From Chitinophaga pinensis (lineage in GTDB: Bacteria; Bacteroidota; Bacteroidia; Bacteroidales; GCA-2748055), in NCBI GenBank assembly GCA_945863035.1, contig CAMAZH010000015.1, forward strand, positions 1 to 44,651: 44,651 nt of DNA. The letters are read 5' to 3'. This document shows positions 35,803 through 44,186 of this stretch, piece by piece. Made by a program: the position numbers and the translations under genes. A model generated the notes under the pieces. The model was not told where the DNA came from. It was given only the letters and a program-made list of their open reading frames with translations, and did no database searches. Each line of letters opens with the position of its first letter. Position 1 is the stretch's first letter.

Positions 35803-35921
35803 TTTTTTGCACGCAAAGGGTTTTGGGGTTTTGAGGAAGGGTATGGACTTATATTTTGCTTTGCGTCCCGATGGTTTGCGGGATTGCGTGAAACTTTTTT
35901 TTGCACGCAAAGGGTTTTTGG
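35803..35921. repeat. Intergenic repeat block, family B copy 2 with GCACGCAAAGGG repeats
   Basis: TTTTTTGCACGCAAAGGGTT occurs twice (35803 and about 35897). Between them lies CTTTGCGTCCCGAT...CGGGATTGCGTGAAAC (35859-35893), the reverse complement of the 9126-9158 element with a slightly longer centre. No gene in 35777-36066. Confidence 0.6.
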
Positions 35922-36018
35922 ATTACACAAGGCTGCAGAGTTCTCGGTAAGGTTTATCGAACTGCAGCGAAATTTACCGCAATGAATCATTTTTCCCGGA
36001 GAGGTCTTTTAAAATTTT

Positions 36019-36050
36019 TTTTGATTAGAAATTTTAAATCCATAGTTTAG
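36019..36050 (+). promoter_or_regulatory. Predicted promoter of the lipoprotein gene
   Basis: TTTTG (36019-36023), a 19-nt spacer, TAGTTTAG (36043-36050; 7 of 8). The leader is only about 10 nt before ATG 36067. Confidence 0.5.
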
Positions 36051-36066
36051 AGCATAAATTAAAAAA

Positions 36067-36954
36067 ATGAGGTTAACCATCCCCATCCTGCTGCTGTTTA
36101 TGCTTGTTGTTTTCATTTTGCCTTCCTGCAAAGTGAAGGATAAGCCCGATATTGTTACAACCGAGGTTTTAGAGGAGGAACTGACAGCCAATGAAGGAAA
36201 AGTCAGGCTGATCTTCTATAACATGTATCTGCCTACAGAAATGTCGAGGATGTTTGAAAGAGTAGGTGCAAACTACACTCCCGGAATCCTGAATTCTGCC
36301 GACAACTTCTCCCGCTACGACACCCGAGAGAACATTTCGCTGAACATAGGCGTTTACGGGGTGGATTTAAGCTATTGCCTGATATTCGGCCAAACGGCAG
36401 CCACCGCAAAGTATTTCTCAACCATACAGTTGCTCTACGAGAAGCTTGGAATCCCTGACAACTCGTACCTTGAAATCATTAAGGGCCTTGAAAAAAGCTA
36501 CAGCGACAAAGACTCCCTTGCCCGTTTTGCCACGGAATTGTTCGACTTTGCCGACAGGTACTTGCGGGAAAACGATAAAGATGTCAATGCGGCTTTGATT
36601 ATTACCGGGGGATGGGTTGAAAGCCTGTACCTTGCCTGCAAAATTTCGGAGAAAAATCCCGAGAACGTCGAAATTACTGAACGCATCGCCGCCCAGAAAT
36701 ACTCGCTCAACAGCCTGCTGTCGCTGCTAAGCAATTTCCAGAGCAATATCGTTGTTGCCGAGAATTTACTGATGCTCAAGGGATTGAAAAAATCGTTCGA
36801 TAAATTTGATATTTATTATAAGCAGGATGATTTCAAGCTCGATACCATTAACAAGCTCATCTATACTTCGGATTACGATATCAACATGTCACCTGAAGTT
36901 CTGAGCGAGATCAATGATGCCATTAGCGAAATTCGCGCTGAGTTTGTGAATTAG
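36067..36954 (+). CDS. Putative lipoprotein of unknown function
   Basis: 295 residues. The signal sequence MRLTIPILLLFMLVVFILPS ends in a lipobox LPSC (Cys21), so the protein should be lipid-anchored, mostly to the outer membrane or periplasmic face. The mature part is helical and acidic (LEEELTANEG; YLRENDKDVNAALIITGGWV), with no family I recognise. It is 35 bp upstream of the NUDIX fusion gene and probably in one transcript with it. The proximity of a lipoprotein and a membrane-bound NUDIX is the only functional hint. Confidence 0.8.
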   Translation: MRLTIPILLLFMLVVFILPSCKVKDKPDIVTTEVLEEELTANEGKVRLIFYNMYLPTEMSRMFERVGANYTPGILNSADNFSRYDTRENISLNIGVYGVDLSYCLIFGQTAATAKYFSTIQLLYEKLGIPDNSYLEIIKGLEKSYSDKDSLARFATELFDFADRYLRENDKDVNAALIITGGWVESLYLACKISEKNPENVEITERIAAQKYSLNSLLSLLSNFQSNIVVAENLLMLKGLKKSFDKFDIYYKQDDFKLDTINKLIYTSDYDINMSPEVLSEINDAISEIRAEFVN

Positions 36955-36989
36955 CCCTGACTGACAGCCTTGAAAACACAACTCCTGAC

Positions 36990-38060
36990 GTGAGAATTAA
37001 CCGAAAAATCCTCCTCGGCCTGCTTCCCGGGCTATTACCCTTATTTGTGTTTGTGGTTGCCGATGAACTTTGGGGTACCCTTATCGGATTGTATGTGGCC
37101 ATTGGCTTTGGCTTCGCTGAACTCGCGTTCACCTACATTAAGGACAGGAAATTCGAAAAATTCATCCTGCTCGATCTCGGTCTGCTGATCCTGCTGGGTT
37201 CCGTTTCGGTTTTGTTGAAAGATGAGATCTTTTTTAAACTGAAACCCGCGCTTATCGAGTTGATTTTCGCCGCAATCCTTGGTCTTTCGCTTTACAGCCC
37301 CAGGAATATCATTCTTGAAATGTCGAAGCGCTTCCTCAAGGATATGCCCCTGAACCCCGAGGCAGAAAAGAAATTCAACAGGACTCTGAAAGGAATATTC
37401 TTTCTCACGATCCTTCACATTGGCCTGGTTGTGTATTCTTCCTATTACATGTCGAAAGAAGCCTGGGCTTTTATTTCCGGCATTCTTTTCTATCTTGTTA
37501 TCGGGGGATATTTTGGAATAGACCTTATCCTTGCCCGCCTGAAAAAACCATCTTTTGAAAACGAGGAAATGCTACCTGTGGTCGATGAGCTTGGAAACGT
37601 TATCGGCAGGGCTAAACGTGGGGACTGCCATTTTAATCCCTCGGAAAAAATATTGCATCCGGTTGTGCATATGCACGTTTTGAACCCCAGGGGCGACATT
37701 TACCTTCAGCATCGGGCACTTACAAAAAAGGTGCAGCCCGGCAAGTGGGACACCGCTGTGGGCGGGCATATTTCCTATGGGGAGGATCTTGAGCTTAGTC
37801 TGCGCAGAGAGGCGAGGGAGGAGATCGGAATCAGCGATTTTGTGCCCCGGCTGGTAACCAAGTACATCTGGGAAACCGATGTGGAAAAGGAACTTGTTTT
37901 TATGTTCGTTTGCCAGGCTAACGGGAACCTGAACGTCAACCCGGAGGAAATTTCGGAGGGAAGGTTTTGGACCCGAAAAGAGATCCGTCAAAACCTGGGC
38001 AAGGGTGTTTTCACCTCAAACTTCGAAAAGGAGTTCGAGATGTTGGGCAACCTGGTCTAA
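36990..38060 (+). CDS. YciB/IspZ-like membrane domain fused to a NUDIX hydrolase
   Basis: 356 residues, GTG start at 36990. Residues about 1-180 form five or six membrane helices resembling intracellular septation protein A (YciB/IspZ). Examples are LLPGLLPLFVFVVADELWGT, IKDRKFEKFILLDLGLLILL, and FFKLKPALIELIFAAILGLS, which parallels the family's FIKWKP segment. Residues about 190-350 are a NUDIX domain with a perfect box GHISYGEDLELSLR / REAREEIGI (about 259-281). NUDIX enzymes hydrolyse nucleoside diphosphates linked to X; the upstream VVDELGNVIGRAKRGDCH part resembles Idi/YfcD-like NUDIX proteins. Substrate unknown. Confidence 0.8.
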   Translation: MRINRKILLGLLPGLLPLFVFVVADELWGTLIGLYVAIGFGFAELAFTYIKDRKFEKFILLDLGLLILLGSVSVLLKDEIFFKLKPALIELIFAAILGLSLYSPRNIILEMSKRFLKDMPLNPEAEKKFNRTLKGIFFLTILHIGLVVYSSYYMSKEAWAFISGILFYLVIGGYFGIDLILARLKKPSFENEEMLPVVDELGNVIGRAKRGDCHFNPSEKILHPVVHMHVLNPRGDIYLQHRALTKKVQPGKWDTAVGGHISYGEDLELSLRREAREEIGISDFVPRLVTKYIWETDVEKELVFMFVCQANGNLNVNPEEISEGRFWTRKEIRQNLGKGVFTSNFEKEFEMLGNLV

Positions 38061-38083
38061 TGAATATCGGTAAATCACATTCC

Positions 38084-38100
38084 GGGCTTTCAGCCCTTTT
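38084..38100 (+). terminator. Terminator of the lipoprotein/NUDIX transcript
   Basis: GGGCT, loop TTC, AGCCC, then TTTT, 24 bp after the NUDIX stop. Confidence 0.55.
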
Positions 38101-38117
38101 CCAAACTATTCGCGGTA

Positions 38118-38161
38118 CTCAGGGCAAGCCCTGAGCTTTTACATTTCGTTCCGTTGGAACT
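38118..38161 (-). repeat. Dispersed palindromic repeat, family A, copy 1
   Basis: Read on the minus strand: AGTTCCAACGGAACGAAATG, TAAAAGCT, CAGGGCTTGCCCTG. It has two palindromes, GTTCC..GGAAC and CAGGGC..GCCCTG. Other copies: 38196-38228 (same strand, partial), and 44187, 44374 and 44576 (plus strand). Confidence 0.75.
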
Positions 38162-38195
38162 TTTCATGTCCGGATACATATCCATCAGGTATTCT

Positions 38196-38228
38196 GCCCT
38201 GAGCTTTTACATTTCGTTCCGTTGGAAC
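38196..38228 (-). repeat. Dispersed palindromic repeat, family A, copy 2 (partial)
   Basis: The same GCCCTGAGCTTTTACATTTC...GTTGGAACT wording as copy 1, 68 bp downstream; the CAGGGC half of the second palindrome is missing. Nothing coding in 38101-38288. Confidence 0.7.
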
Positions 38229-38288
38229 TCGTATTTGATATTGCCTGAAAAATATAAATTCCATAATATTCTGCAGCAATTCCAAAAA

Positions 38289-39050
38289 TTACATAAGTCG
38301 TCTCCGACTTTTCTGCAAGGCCCGCTGCGTGGCTTTGTAACCGATTTCATAGATCTCCAAGGCCTTGTCGGGATTAAGAATATTGTATTTTTCCAATTCG
38401 GGGGGTTCAATAAACAGATCGAAACGTTTTGCCTTTGCCTTGATATCCTTTGCCACGCCCAGGCTGAAAGTGCGTTCCGCGATAACAAAGAGATTGGGAA
38501 AATGGTCCTGTTTCCCCACGGGATTCACATACGAACCGATGATCCGCTTGCATTTGTTTTCCAGAGGCGTAATGGGTAAATTGTCCATAACTCCCCCATC
38601 CACATAGTATATGTTGTTGATAATATGTGGCTTGAAAACGACCGGGATGCTCGATGAAGCGATAACCGCCTCAACAACGCTGCCATGGTGAAAATACTTG
38701 ATCTTGCCATGGTTCAGGTCGGTGGCGGCCACATAAAGGGGGATTTTTAGATCCTTGAAGGTCTTGGCACGGAGATGCTTCTCGATGATTTTCACCATAC
38801 CGTTCATTTCCAGGAGACCATCCTTGGGGATAGCAAAGCTTAGGTAATCGAGACGCTTGTTTTTGCTCAGGATCTCGAGGATTTCCATAGGCTTGTAACC
38901 GTCGGCGTAGAATGCCCCGGCAATAGACCCCGCACTGGTACCTGAAATGCAGTCGGGAAAGATACCCGCTTCGTTAAGTGCCTGTAAAACCCCCAGGTGA
39001 CTGAAGCCACGTGCACCTCCGCCGCTGAGGACTATGCCTGTATTGTACAT
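38289..39050 (-). CDS. Patatin-like phospholipase (RssA/YchK type)
   Basis: 253 residues. The oxyanion motif VLSGGGARGFSHLGVLQAL is at the N-terminus, the nucleophile elbow GTSAGS holds Ser39, and the catalytic Asp is in YYVDGGVMDN (D151): the patatin Ser-Asp dyad. Short single-domain patatins like this are cytoplasmic or membrane-associated acyl hydrolases; the lipid substrate is unknown. ATG 39050. It is 52 bp after the NusG-like gene on the same strand and may be co-transcribed. Confidence 0.93.
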   Translation of the reverse strand: MYNTGIVLSGGGARGFSHLGVLQALNEAGIFPDCISGTSAGSIAGAFYADGYKPMEILEILSKNKRLDYLSFAIPKDGLLEMNGMVKIIEKHLRAKTFKDLKIPLYVAATDLNHGKIKYFHHGSVVEAVIASSSIPVVFKPHIINNIYYVDGGVMDNLPITPLENKCKRIIGSYVNPVGKQDHFPNLFVIAERTFSLGVAKDIKAKAKRFDLFIEPPELEKYNILNPDKALEIYEIGYKATQRALQKSRRRLM

Positions 39051-39102
39051 GGTTTAAAAATTGTATTAACAAAGCTAAGCAAAACCTTACAGATGCAATC
39101 CA

Positions 39103-39630
39103 TCACCAGTACTTCACATCCTCAACCTTGTCCTCACCGATAATCTCGAGGCTCCCCAAGGGAATCTGAAGAAACAAGCTCTGCTGTATGCTTTCGATCT
39201 CAACTTTAACCCGCTGCTTTCCAAGGATTTCAGAGAGCCTGCCTTCCAATCCCTTCATCCCTCCCCTAATTACCCTTACGCGTTTGCCAATGGTGTAATC
39301 GCCCTCATTGGGTATAAGCTCCTCGCCGGTCTCCACATATCTCCGGATGGCTTCGATCTGGTAGTCGGGTATCGAAACCCGTTTCCTTTCGAAACTGACA
39401 AACTTAACAACGCCTTGGGTTTTGACACATTCAAAATATTCCTTTTCATCGATGTGCACAAAAATATATGAGGAGAACAAGGGCATCTCCACCGTTTTGC
39501 GGCGGTCGGACCAGATACGGACTTTCTTCATCAGCGGGAGGTAATTCTCAATCCCCTGTTGACCCAGCAACTCGGCCACGCGCTTTTCGTTGCGCGATTT
39601 GGTATATATGGCAAACCAGTGTTTTTGCAT
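39103..39630 (-). CDS. NusG-like transcription antiterminator (UpxY/RfaH type)
   Basis: 175 residues from ATG 39630 (the frame extends to 39732, but MQKHWFAIYTKSRNEKRVAE is the family start). An NGN domain (WFAIYTKSRNEKRVAELLGQ; PLFSSYIFVHIDEKEYFECV) is followed by a KOW-type domain (GKRVRVIRGGMKGLEGRL). Specialised NusG paralogues of this type attach to RNA polymerase and drive long capsule or polysaccharide operons in Bacteroidota. Here it is beside a lipase, about 15 kb from the polysaccharide genes, so its target is unclear. Confidence 0.9.
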   Translation of the reverse strand: MQKHWFAIYTKSRNEKRVAELLGQQGIENYLPLMKKVRIWSDRRKTVEMPLFSSYIFVHIDEKEYFECVKTQGVVKFVSFERKRVSIPDYQIEAIRRYVETGEELIPNEGDYTIGKRVRVIRGGMKGLEGRLSEILGKQRVKVEIESIQQSLFLQIPLGSLEIIGEDKVEDVKYW

Positions 39631-39768
39631 GCGGTAAAGGTATGGAAAAAGTGTGAATGGGTGAATGGCTTGTTTGTGAAAAAAAAACAGTCCGCCATCA
39701 GCCTGAAAATACCCCCGGCCCTTTGGCTGCATTGAAGCAGTGGACCGTTTCAGGATGAAAGCAAAAAA

Positions 39769-40398
39769 TCAGACATCTGCAAACAGGTCGAGAATCGTCT
39801 CGGGCAACTTCAGGTGGTGTGCTCTCAGTCCCGCACTGCGGGCCCCCTCAACATGCTGAAGAGTATCGTCGATAAAGAGCGTTTCGGAGGCTTCCAAACC
39901 GTTTTCGCGCAACACATGTTTGAAGATCTCTGCGTCGGGCTTGCGCATACCAAGTCGGTGGGAGTAATAATCCTTCTCGAAGAACGACTTCATCTCATCA
40001 TAACCGTATTGCTCCTTGATCTGCCGGAAGAAAAAGGAGATGTGCAGATCGTTGGTATTGCTTAGCAAAAAGGTTCTGTAACGGCCCTTGAGTTTCATCA
40101 GCAGTCTGGCTCTTTCCTGAGGAAAATCGAGCAACATGGCATTCCAGGCATCCGCAATCTGCTCGGGCGTCGTTCCCGGTTTCAGAAACCTGCTGAATTC
40201 CTCCACAAAGGTCTGGTTGCTGATCCCACCCTTGTCGTACTGGTCGAACCAGGGCAACTGACTCACCTGCGAGTAAACCCTATCCGGGTCTTTAAGCCCA
40301 AGCATACTAAACGCGTTTAGTGTAATTTTGTAGTCGATATTTATGATCACACCGCCCAGATCGAAGATGATATTCCTTATTCCGCTTAATAGTTCCAT
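39769..40398 (-). CDS. HAD-superfamily phosphatase, YihX-like
   Basis: 209 residues from ATG 40398 (MELLSGIRN); the longer frame to 40485 lacks family similarity. HAD motifs: I FDLGGVIINID, II FLLSNTNDLH, III GMRKPDAEIFKHV, IV FIDDTLQHVEGA. The sequence order and spacing match E. coli YihX, a glucose-1-phosphate phosphatase, although substrate ranges in HAD-IA enzymes vary widely. The 138-bp spacer to the NusG-like gene has no clear signal. Confidence 0.9.
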   Translation of the reverse strand: MELLSGIRNIIFDLGGVIINIDYKITLNAFSMLGLKDPDRVYSQVSQLPWFDQYDKGGISNQTFVEEFSRFLKPGTTPEQIADAWNAMLLDFPQERARLLMKLKGRYRTFLLSNTNDLHISFFFRQIKEQYGYDEMKSFFEKDYYSHRLGMRKPDAEIFKHVLRENGLEASETLFIDDTLQHVEGARSAGLRAHHLKLPETILDLFADV

Positions 40399-40538
40399 AT
40401 GACGCCTTGCTGTTTTTTGCAAAGGTGGGAAATTTGTGCGGTTGAGCGAGGGCACAGTGGAGTTTTTTTCGAGATGGAGCCACACGGATACCTATTATTC
40501 CAATCAATTGTCTAATTTTACAACTCGAAAATTTTCCC

Positions 40539-42002
40539 ATGAGAAAACTCGTTATCCACAACAGCCTGAGCCGAAGCCGGGAAGAGTTCGTCCCCCTCTC
40601 CCCACCTCACGTCGGGCTATACGTCTGCGGTCCCACCGTTTATGGCGACCCGCACCTGGGCCACGCCCGCCCGGCCATCACCTTCGATCTTCTTTTTCGG
40701 TATCTGAAACACCTCGGCTACAAGGTGCGTTACGTGAGGAACATCACCGACGTGGGACATCTGGAGAACGATGCCGACTCGGGAAACGACAAGATTGCCA
40801 AAAAAGCCCGATTGGAACAGCTCGAGCCCATGGAAGTGGTTCAGTACTACACCAACCGCTACCACGAAGCTATGGCAAGGCTAAACGTGCTGCCGCCCAG
40901 CATTGAGCCTCATGCCTCGGGACATATCATCGAGCAGATCAGCATGGTTGAGAAGATCATCGAAGCCGGATACGCCTACGAATCGAACGGCTCCGTATAT
41001 TTCGACGTTGAGAAATACGACAAAAAACACAATTACGGCAAGCTCTCCGGACGCAAAACCGAAGACCTGCTCTCCAATACCCGCGAGCTCGAGGGGCAGC
41101 ACGAGAAACGCAAGCCTTTCGACTTTGCCATCTGGAAAAAGGCCGACCCCTCCCACATCATGCACTGGCCCTCGCAATGGAGCGAAGGCTTTCCCGGCTG
41201 GCACCTCGAATGCTCTGCCATGAGCGCCAAATACCTGGGCGAACGTTTCGATATTCACGGGGGAGGTATGGATTTGCTGTTCCCTCACCATGAATGCGAG
41301 ATTGCGCAGTCGGTTGCCGCTACCGGACACGAGACCGTGAAGTACTGGATGCACAACAACATGATTACCGTTAACGGCCAGAAAATGGGCAAGTCGCTCG
41401 GGAACTTCATCAACCTCGAAGACTTTTTCAGCGGGACTAACGAACTCCTTACATCGGCGTACAGCCCGATGACCGTGAGGTTCTTTATCCTTCAGGCCCA
41501 TTACCGCAGCACCCTCGATTTCTCGAACGAGGCCCTGCAGGCTGCGGAGAAAGGACTTAAAAGACTTATGGCGGGCGTAAGGACCCTCGCGAAGATATCC
41601 CCCGGGAAAAAAACCAGTTTTGAGCTCGACAGGATCATCAACCCGGCTTTTGAGGCCATGGACGACGACCTGAACAGCCCCATTGCCATCGCCTGTCTGT
41701 TCGACGGGGTGAGGATCATCAACTCCCTCAGCGACAAAAAGGAAAGCATCGGCGAAGAGGACCTGCTTCGGTTCAGGAGCTTTTACCATACGCTGGTGTT
41801 CGACATCCTCGGGCTTATGGACGAAGATCTGCAAGAGAACACGCAAGCTGCCGGGAAACTCGTGGAGCTCGTTCTGTCGATCCGCAACGATGCCAAAAAC
41901 AAAAAGGATTTTGCCACATCCGACAAAATCCGCGACGAGCTGAAAGCCATGGGTATCGTCATAAAGGACGGAAAAGAAGGGGTTGCCTGGGACTGGGAGT
42001 GA
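40539..42002 (+). CDS. cysS: Cysteinyl-tRNA synthetase
   Basis: 487 residues, normal length. The zinc-binding C30 is in [10 protein letters not shown], the HIGH motif is HLGH (39-42), the second zinc Cys is in [10 protein letters not shown], and the His/Glu ligands are in [12 protein letters not shown]. The KMSKS loop is [11 protein letters not shown] (near 282). Unlike DnaG and the DksA-like protein in this window, the zinc site is complete. ATG 40539, 107 bp before ispG on the same strand. Confidence 0.97.
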   Translation: MRKLVIHNSLSRSREEFVPLSPPHVGLYVCGPTVYGDPHLGHARPAITFDLLFRYLKHLGYKVRYVRNITDVGHLENDADSGNDKIAKKARLEQLEPMEVVQYYTNRYHEAMARLNVLPPSIEPHASGHIIEQISMVEKIIEAGYAYESNGSVYFDVEKYDKKHNYGKLSGRKTEDLLSNTRELEGQHEKRKPFDFAIWKKADPSHIMHWPSQWSEGFPGWHLECSAMSAKYLGERFDIHGGGMDLLFPHHECEIAQSVAATGHETVKYWMHNNMITVNGQKMGKSLGNFINLEDFFSGTNELLTSAYSPMTVRFFILQAHYRSTLDFSNEALQAAEKGLKRLMAGVRTLAKISPGKKTSFELDRIINPAFEAMDDDLNSPIAIACLFDGVRIINSLSDKKESIGEEDLLRFRSFYHTLVFDILGLMDEDLQENTQAAGKLVELVLSIRNDAKNKKDFATSDKIRDELKAMGIVIKDGKEGVAWDWE

Positions 42003-42029
42003 GAATGTTTCGGATGCGCGTGAAAACTT

Positions 42030-42037
42030 TAATTTTG
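42030..42037 (+). promoter_or_regulatory. Predicted -7 box for ispG
   Basis: TAATTTTG, a perfect TAnnTTTG, 72 bp before the ATG. TTTC at 42008-42011 is at the right distance for a weak -33. Confidence 0.45.
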
Positions 42038-42109
42038 TGTAACCATGGAAAACAGACCCCGGCCGGCTTTTTTGCCTGCTCTGATTTTTACCCTCTATAG
42101 TTTGTTGCT

Positions 42110-44011
42110 ATGTTAAAATCCCTCGAAGTAAAAATAGGAAGCCTTGCCTTAGGAGATGACCATCCCGTGAGGGTTCAATCCATGACCAATGTTCCCACCA
42201 GCGAAATAGAGCTATCGGTTGAACAGTGCATCCGAATTGTTGATGCGGGAGGGGAGATCGTTCGGCTCACCACCCAGGGCACGAAGGAGGTGGAGAGTCT
42301 GGCACGGATCAGGGAAGAGTTGAGGCTTCGCGGCTATACCTTTCCCCTGGTAGCCGACGTGCATTTCAAACCCTCTGTTGCGGAAGAAGCAGCCAGAATT
42401 GTTGAAAAGGTAAGGATCAATCCCGGCAACTACGCTACCCGCAAAACCGGTCGTACCGAACCCTACACCGCCACCGAATATGCCAAGGAGCTTTCCTCGA
42501 TACGGGAACAATTGCAGCCCCTTATCGATATCTGCAAGGCCAACCATACCGCTGTCCGCATCGGGGTCAACCACGGCTCGCTGTCGGAACGCATCATGAG
42601 CCGCTATGGCGACACCCCCGAGGGCATGGCCGAGTCGGCGATGGAGTTTATCCGTATCTTTGTCGCTGCCGGCTTCACAAATCTCGTAGTGTCGATGAAA
42701 GCCAGCAATCCCCGCGTAATGGTCTATGCCAACCGTTTTCTGATGAAGAAGATGCAGGCCGAAGAGAATGTTTTCCCCGTGCACCTCGGTGTAACGGAGG
42801 CGGGTGAGGGCGAGGACGGGCGCATCAAATCGACCATTGGCATCGCAAGCCTCTTGCAAGACGGCATCGGCGACACCATACGCGTGTCGCTCACCGAAGA
42901 TCCCGAGAAAGAAATTCCAGTGGCCCAAAAGATCATCGGGTTTTTCTCCCCCGAGAAAAAAGACCTTCCCAATCCCAAACCAAGCTACTACGCCTGGAAC
43001 CAGCTCTCCTATCAGAAACGAGTCACTCTGCCCTCTCAAAATATAGGGGGGAGAAATGTCCCCGTGGTGATAAGCCGTATCAGCGATCCCACGGGCAAGG
43101 AATTCCCGCTCACGGAGGCAGGGTACTCCTACGATGACGACGGTACCCTGAAAACCTCCCCGTCGGCTGCCGACTTTGTGTTCCTCGACGACGAAAACTG
43201 GTTCTCCGTTCCCGGCAGGTTTGTGCACGCCATTTGCAACTTCCCGGCCTGGAAAGCCCGCCACAAAAGCCTCGTACACCATTATCCCATGTTCGATTTG
43301 CAGGATTACAACACGGTAAAGAACGAGCTTCCCGGACTGCATTTTCTGAGAACGAAAATCCTCGACCCCGAATCCAAGCTCCTCGACATCCTGGATATCG
43401 ACTTTTTGGGCTGTCTGATATTGGATCTCCCAGAGACGGACGTGCAGAGTAAAACCCGTCAGTTCTTCAACACCCTTTCCCGAAGAGGCTGCCGCATACC
43501 TGTCATACTGCACAAGATCTATCACAACACAAGTCTTGAGGATCTCACCATTCAGGCCGCCGGAGAGTTCGGCCCTATATTTCTCGACGGCATGGGCGAC
43601 GGCATTTGGATCGAGGAAGACAGTCTTGGCCTGGAGCCCGGCGTGCTTCGCAATCTGTCGTTTGGGATATTGCAATCGTCGGGCATGCGCATCTCAAAAA
43701 CCGAATTTATCTCCTGTCCGGGCTGTGGCAGGACCCTTTTCAACCTGCAGAGCATCTCGCAAAAGGTGAAGGAGGCGACGGGTCACCTTGCGGGACTGAA
43801 AATCGCCATTATGGGCTGCATTGTGAACGGTCCGGGTGAAATGGCCGATGCCGACTACGGTTATGTAGGGTCGGGTCCCGGGAAGGTTAGTCTTTACCGC
43901 GGCAAGGAAGTTGTGAAGCAGGCTATTCCCGAAGAAGAGGCGTTGGAAGAGATGATTGGGCTGATTCGGGGGGATGGACGGTGGGAGGAGAGGAAAGGAG
44001 CGGAGGGTTGA
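42110..44011 (+). CDS. ispG: 4-hydroxy-3-methylbut-2-en-1-yl diphosphate synthase, long form
   Basis: MEP-pathway iron-sulfur enzyme reducing MEcPP to HMBPP. 633 residues, against about 370 in E. coli. The extra length lies between the TIM barrel (VRVQSMTNVPTS, LVADVHFKP, VRINPGNY) and the C-terminal cluster domain, the three-domain architecture of plants, Chlamydiae and Bacteroidota. Cluster ligands are SCPGCGRTLF (about 535 and 538) and MGCIVNGPGE (C570). ATG 42110. The stop codon lies within a GGTTGAGGTTGAG repeat. Confidence 0.96.
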   Translation: MLKSLEVKIGSLALGDDHPVRVQSMTNVPTSEIELSVEQCIRIVDAGGEIVRLTTQGTKEVESLARIREELRLRGYTFPLVADVHFKPSVAEEAARIVEKVRINPGNYATRKTGRTEPYTATEYAKELSSIREQLQPLIDICKANHTAVRIGVNHGSLSERIMSRYGDTPEGMAESAMEFIRIFVAAGFTNLVVSMKASNPRVMVYANRFLMKKMQAEENVFPVHLGVTEAGEGEDGRIKSTIGIASLLQDGIGDTIRVSLTEDPEKEIPVAQKIIGFFSPEKKDLPNPKPSYYAWNQLSYQKRVTLPSQNIGGRNVPVVISRISDPTGKEFPLTEAGYSYDDDGTLKTSPSAADFVFLDDENWFSVPGRFVHAICNFPAWKARHKSLVHHYPMFDLQDYNTVKNELPGLHFLRTKILDPESKLLDILDIDFLGCLILDLPETDVQSKTRQFFNTLSRRGCRIPVILHKIYHNTSLEDLTIQAAGEFGPIFLDGMGDGIWIEEDSLGLEPGVLRNLSFGILQSSGMRISKTEFISCPGCGRTLFNLQSISQKVKEATGHLAGLKIAIMGCIVNGPGEMADADYGYVGSGPGKVSLYRGKEVVKQAIPEEEALEEMIGLIRGDGRWEERKGAEG

Positions 44012-44040
44012 GGTTGAGTAAATCACTCACCATCACCCCC

Positions 44041-44112
44041 TTCGACAAGCTCAGGGCGGCGCTTCGGCAAGCTCAGGGCGGCGCCCATCACGCCGTCACC
44101 CCGTCACGCCAT
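44041..44112. repeat. Compound intergenic repeat (TTCGACAAGCTCAGG x2 plus CATCACGCCGTCAC)
   Basis: Two 22-bp units, TTCGACAAGCTCAGGGCGGC-GC at 44041 and TTCGGCAAGCTCAGGGCGGC-GC at 44063, are followed by the CATCACGCCGTCACCCCGTC type at 44085-44112. The TTCGACAAGCTCAGG word is a hairpin-forming sequence common to repeats in many bacteria. AAATGCAAAATGCAAATGTC follows near 44131. Confidence 0.7.
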
Positions 44113-44186
44113 GAGAGAGAAGAAAAGTAAAAATGCAAAATGCAAATGTCAAATGTTAAATTTTGCAGAGGTTAAGGTTGATACCC

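Noticed and set aside
40881-41846. 321-codon open frame antisense to cysS
   Set aside because: Shadow of cysS, whose zinc and KMSKS motifs are intact.
42212-43675. 487-codon open frame antisense to ispG
   Set aside because: Long antisense frame caused by codon bias of ispG; no domain, and ispG motifs are complete on the plus strand.
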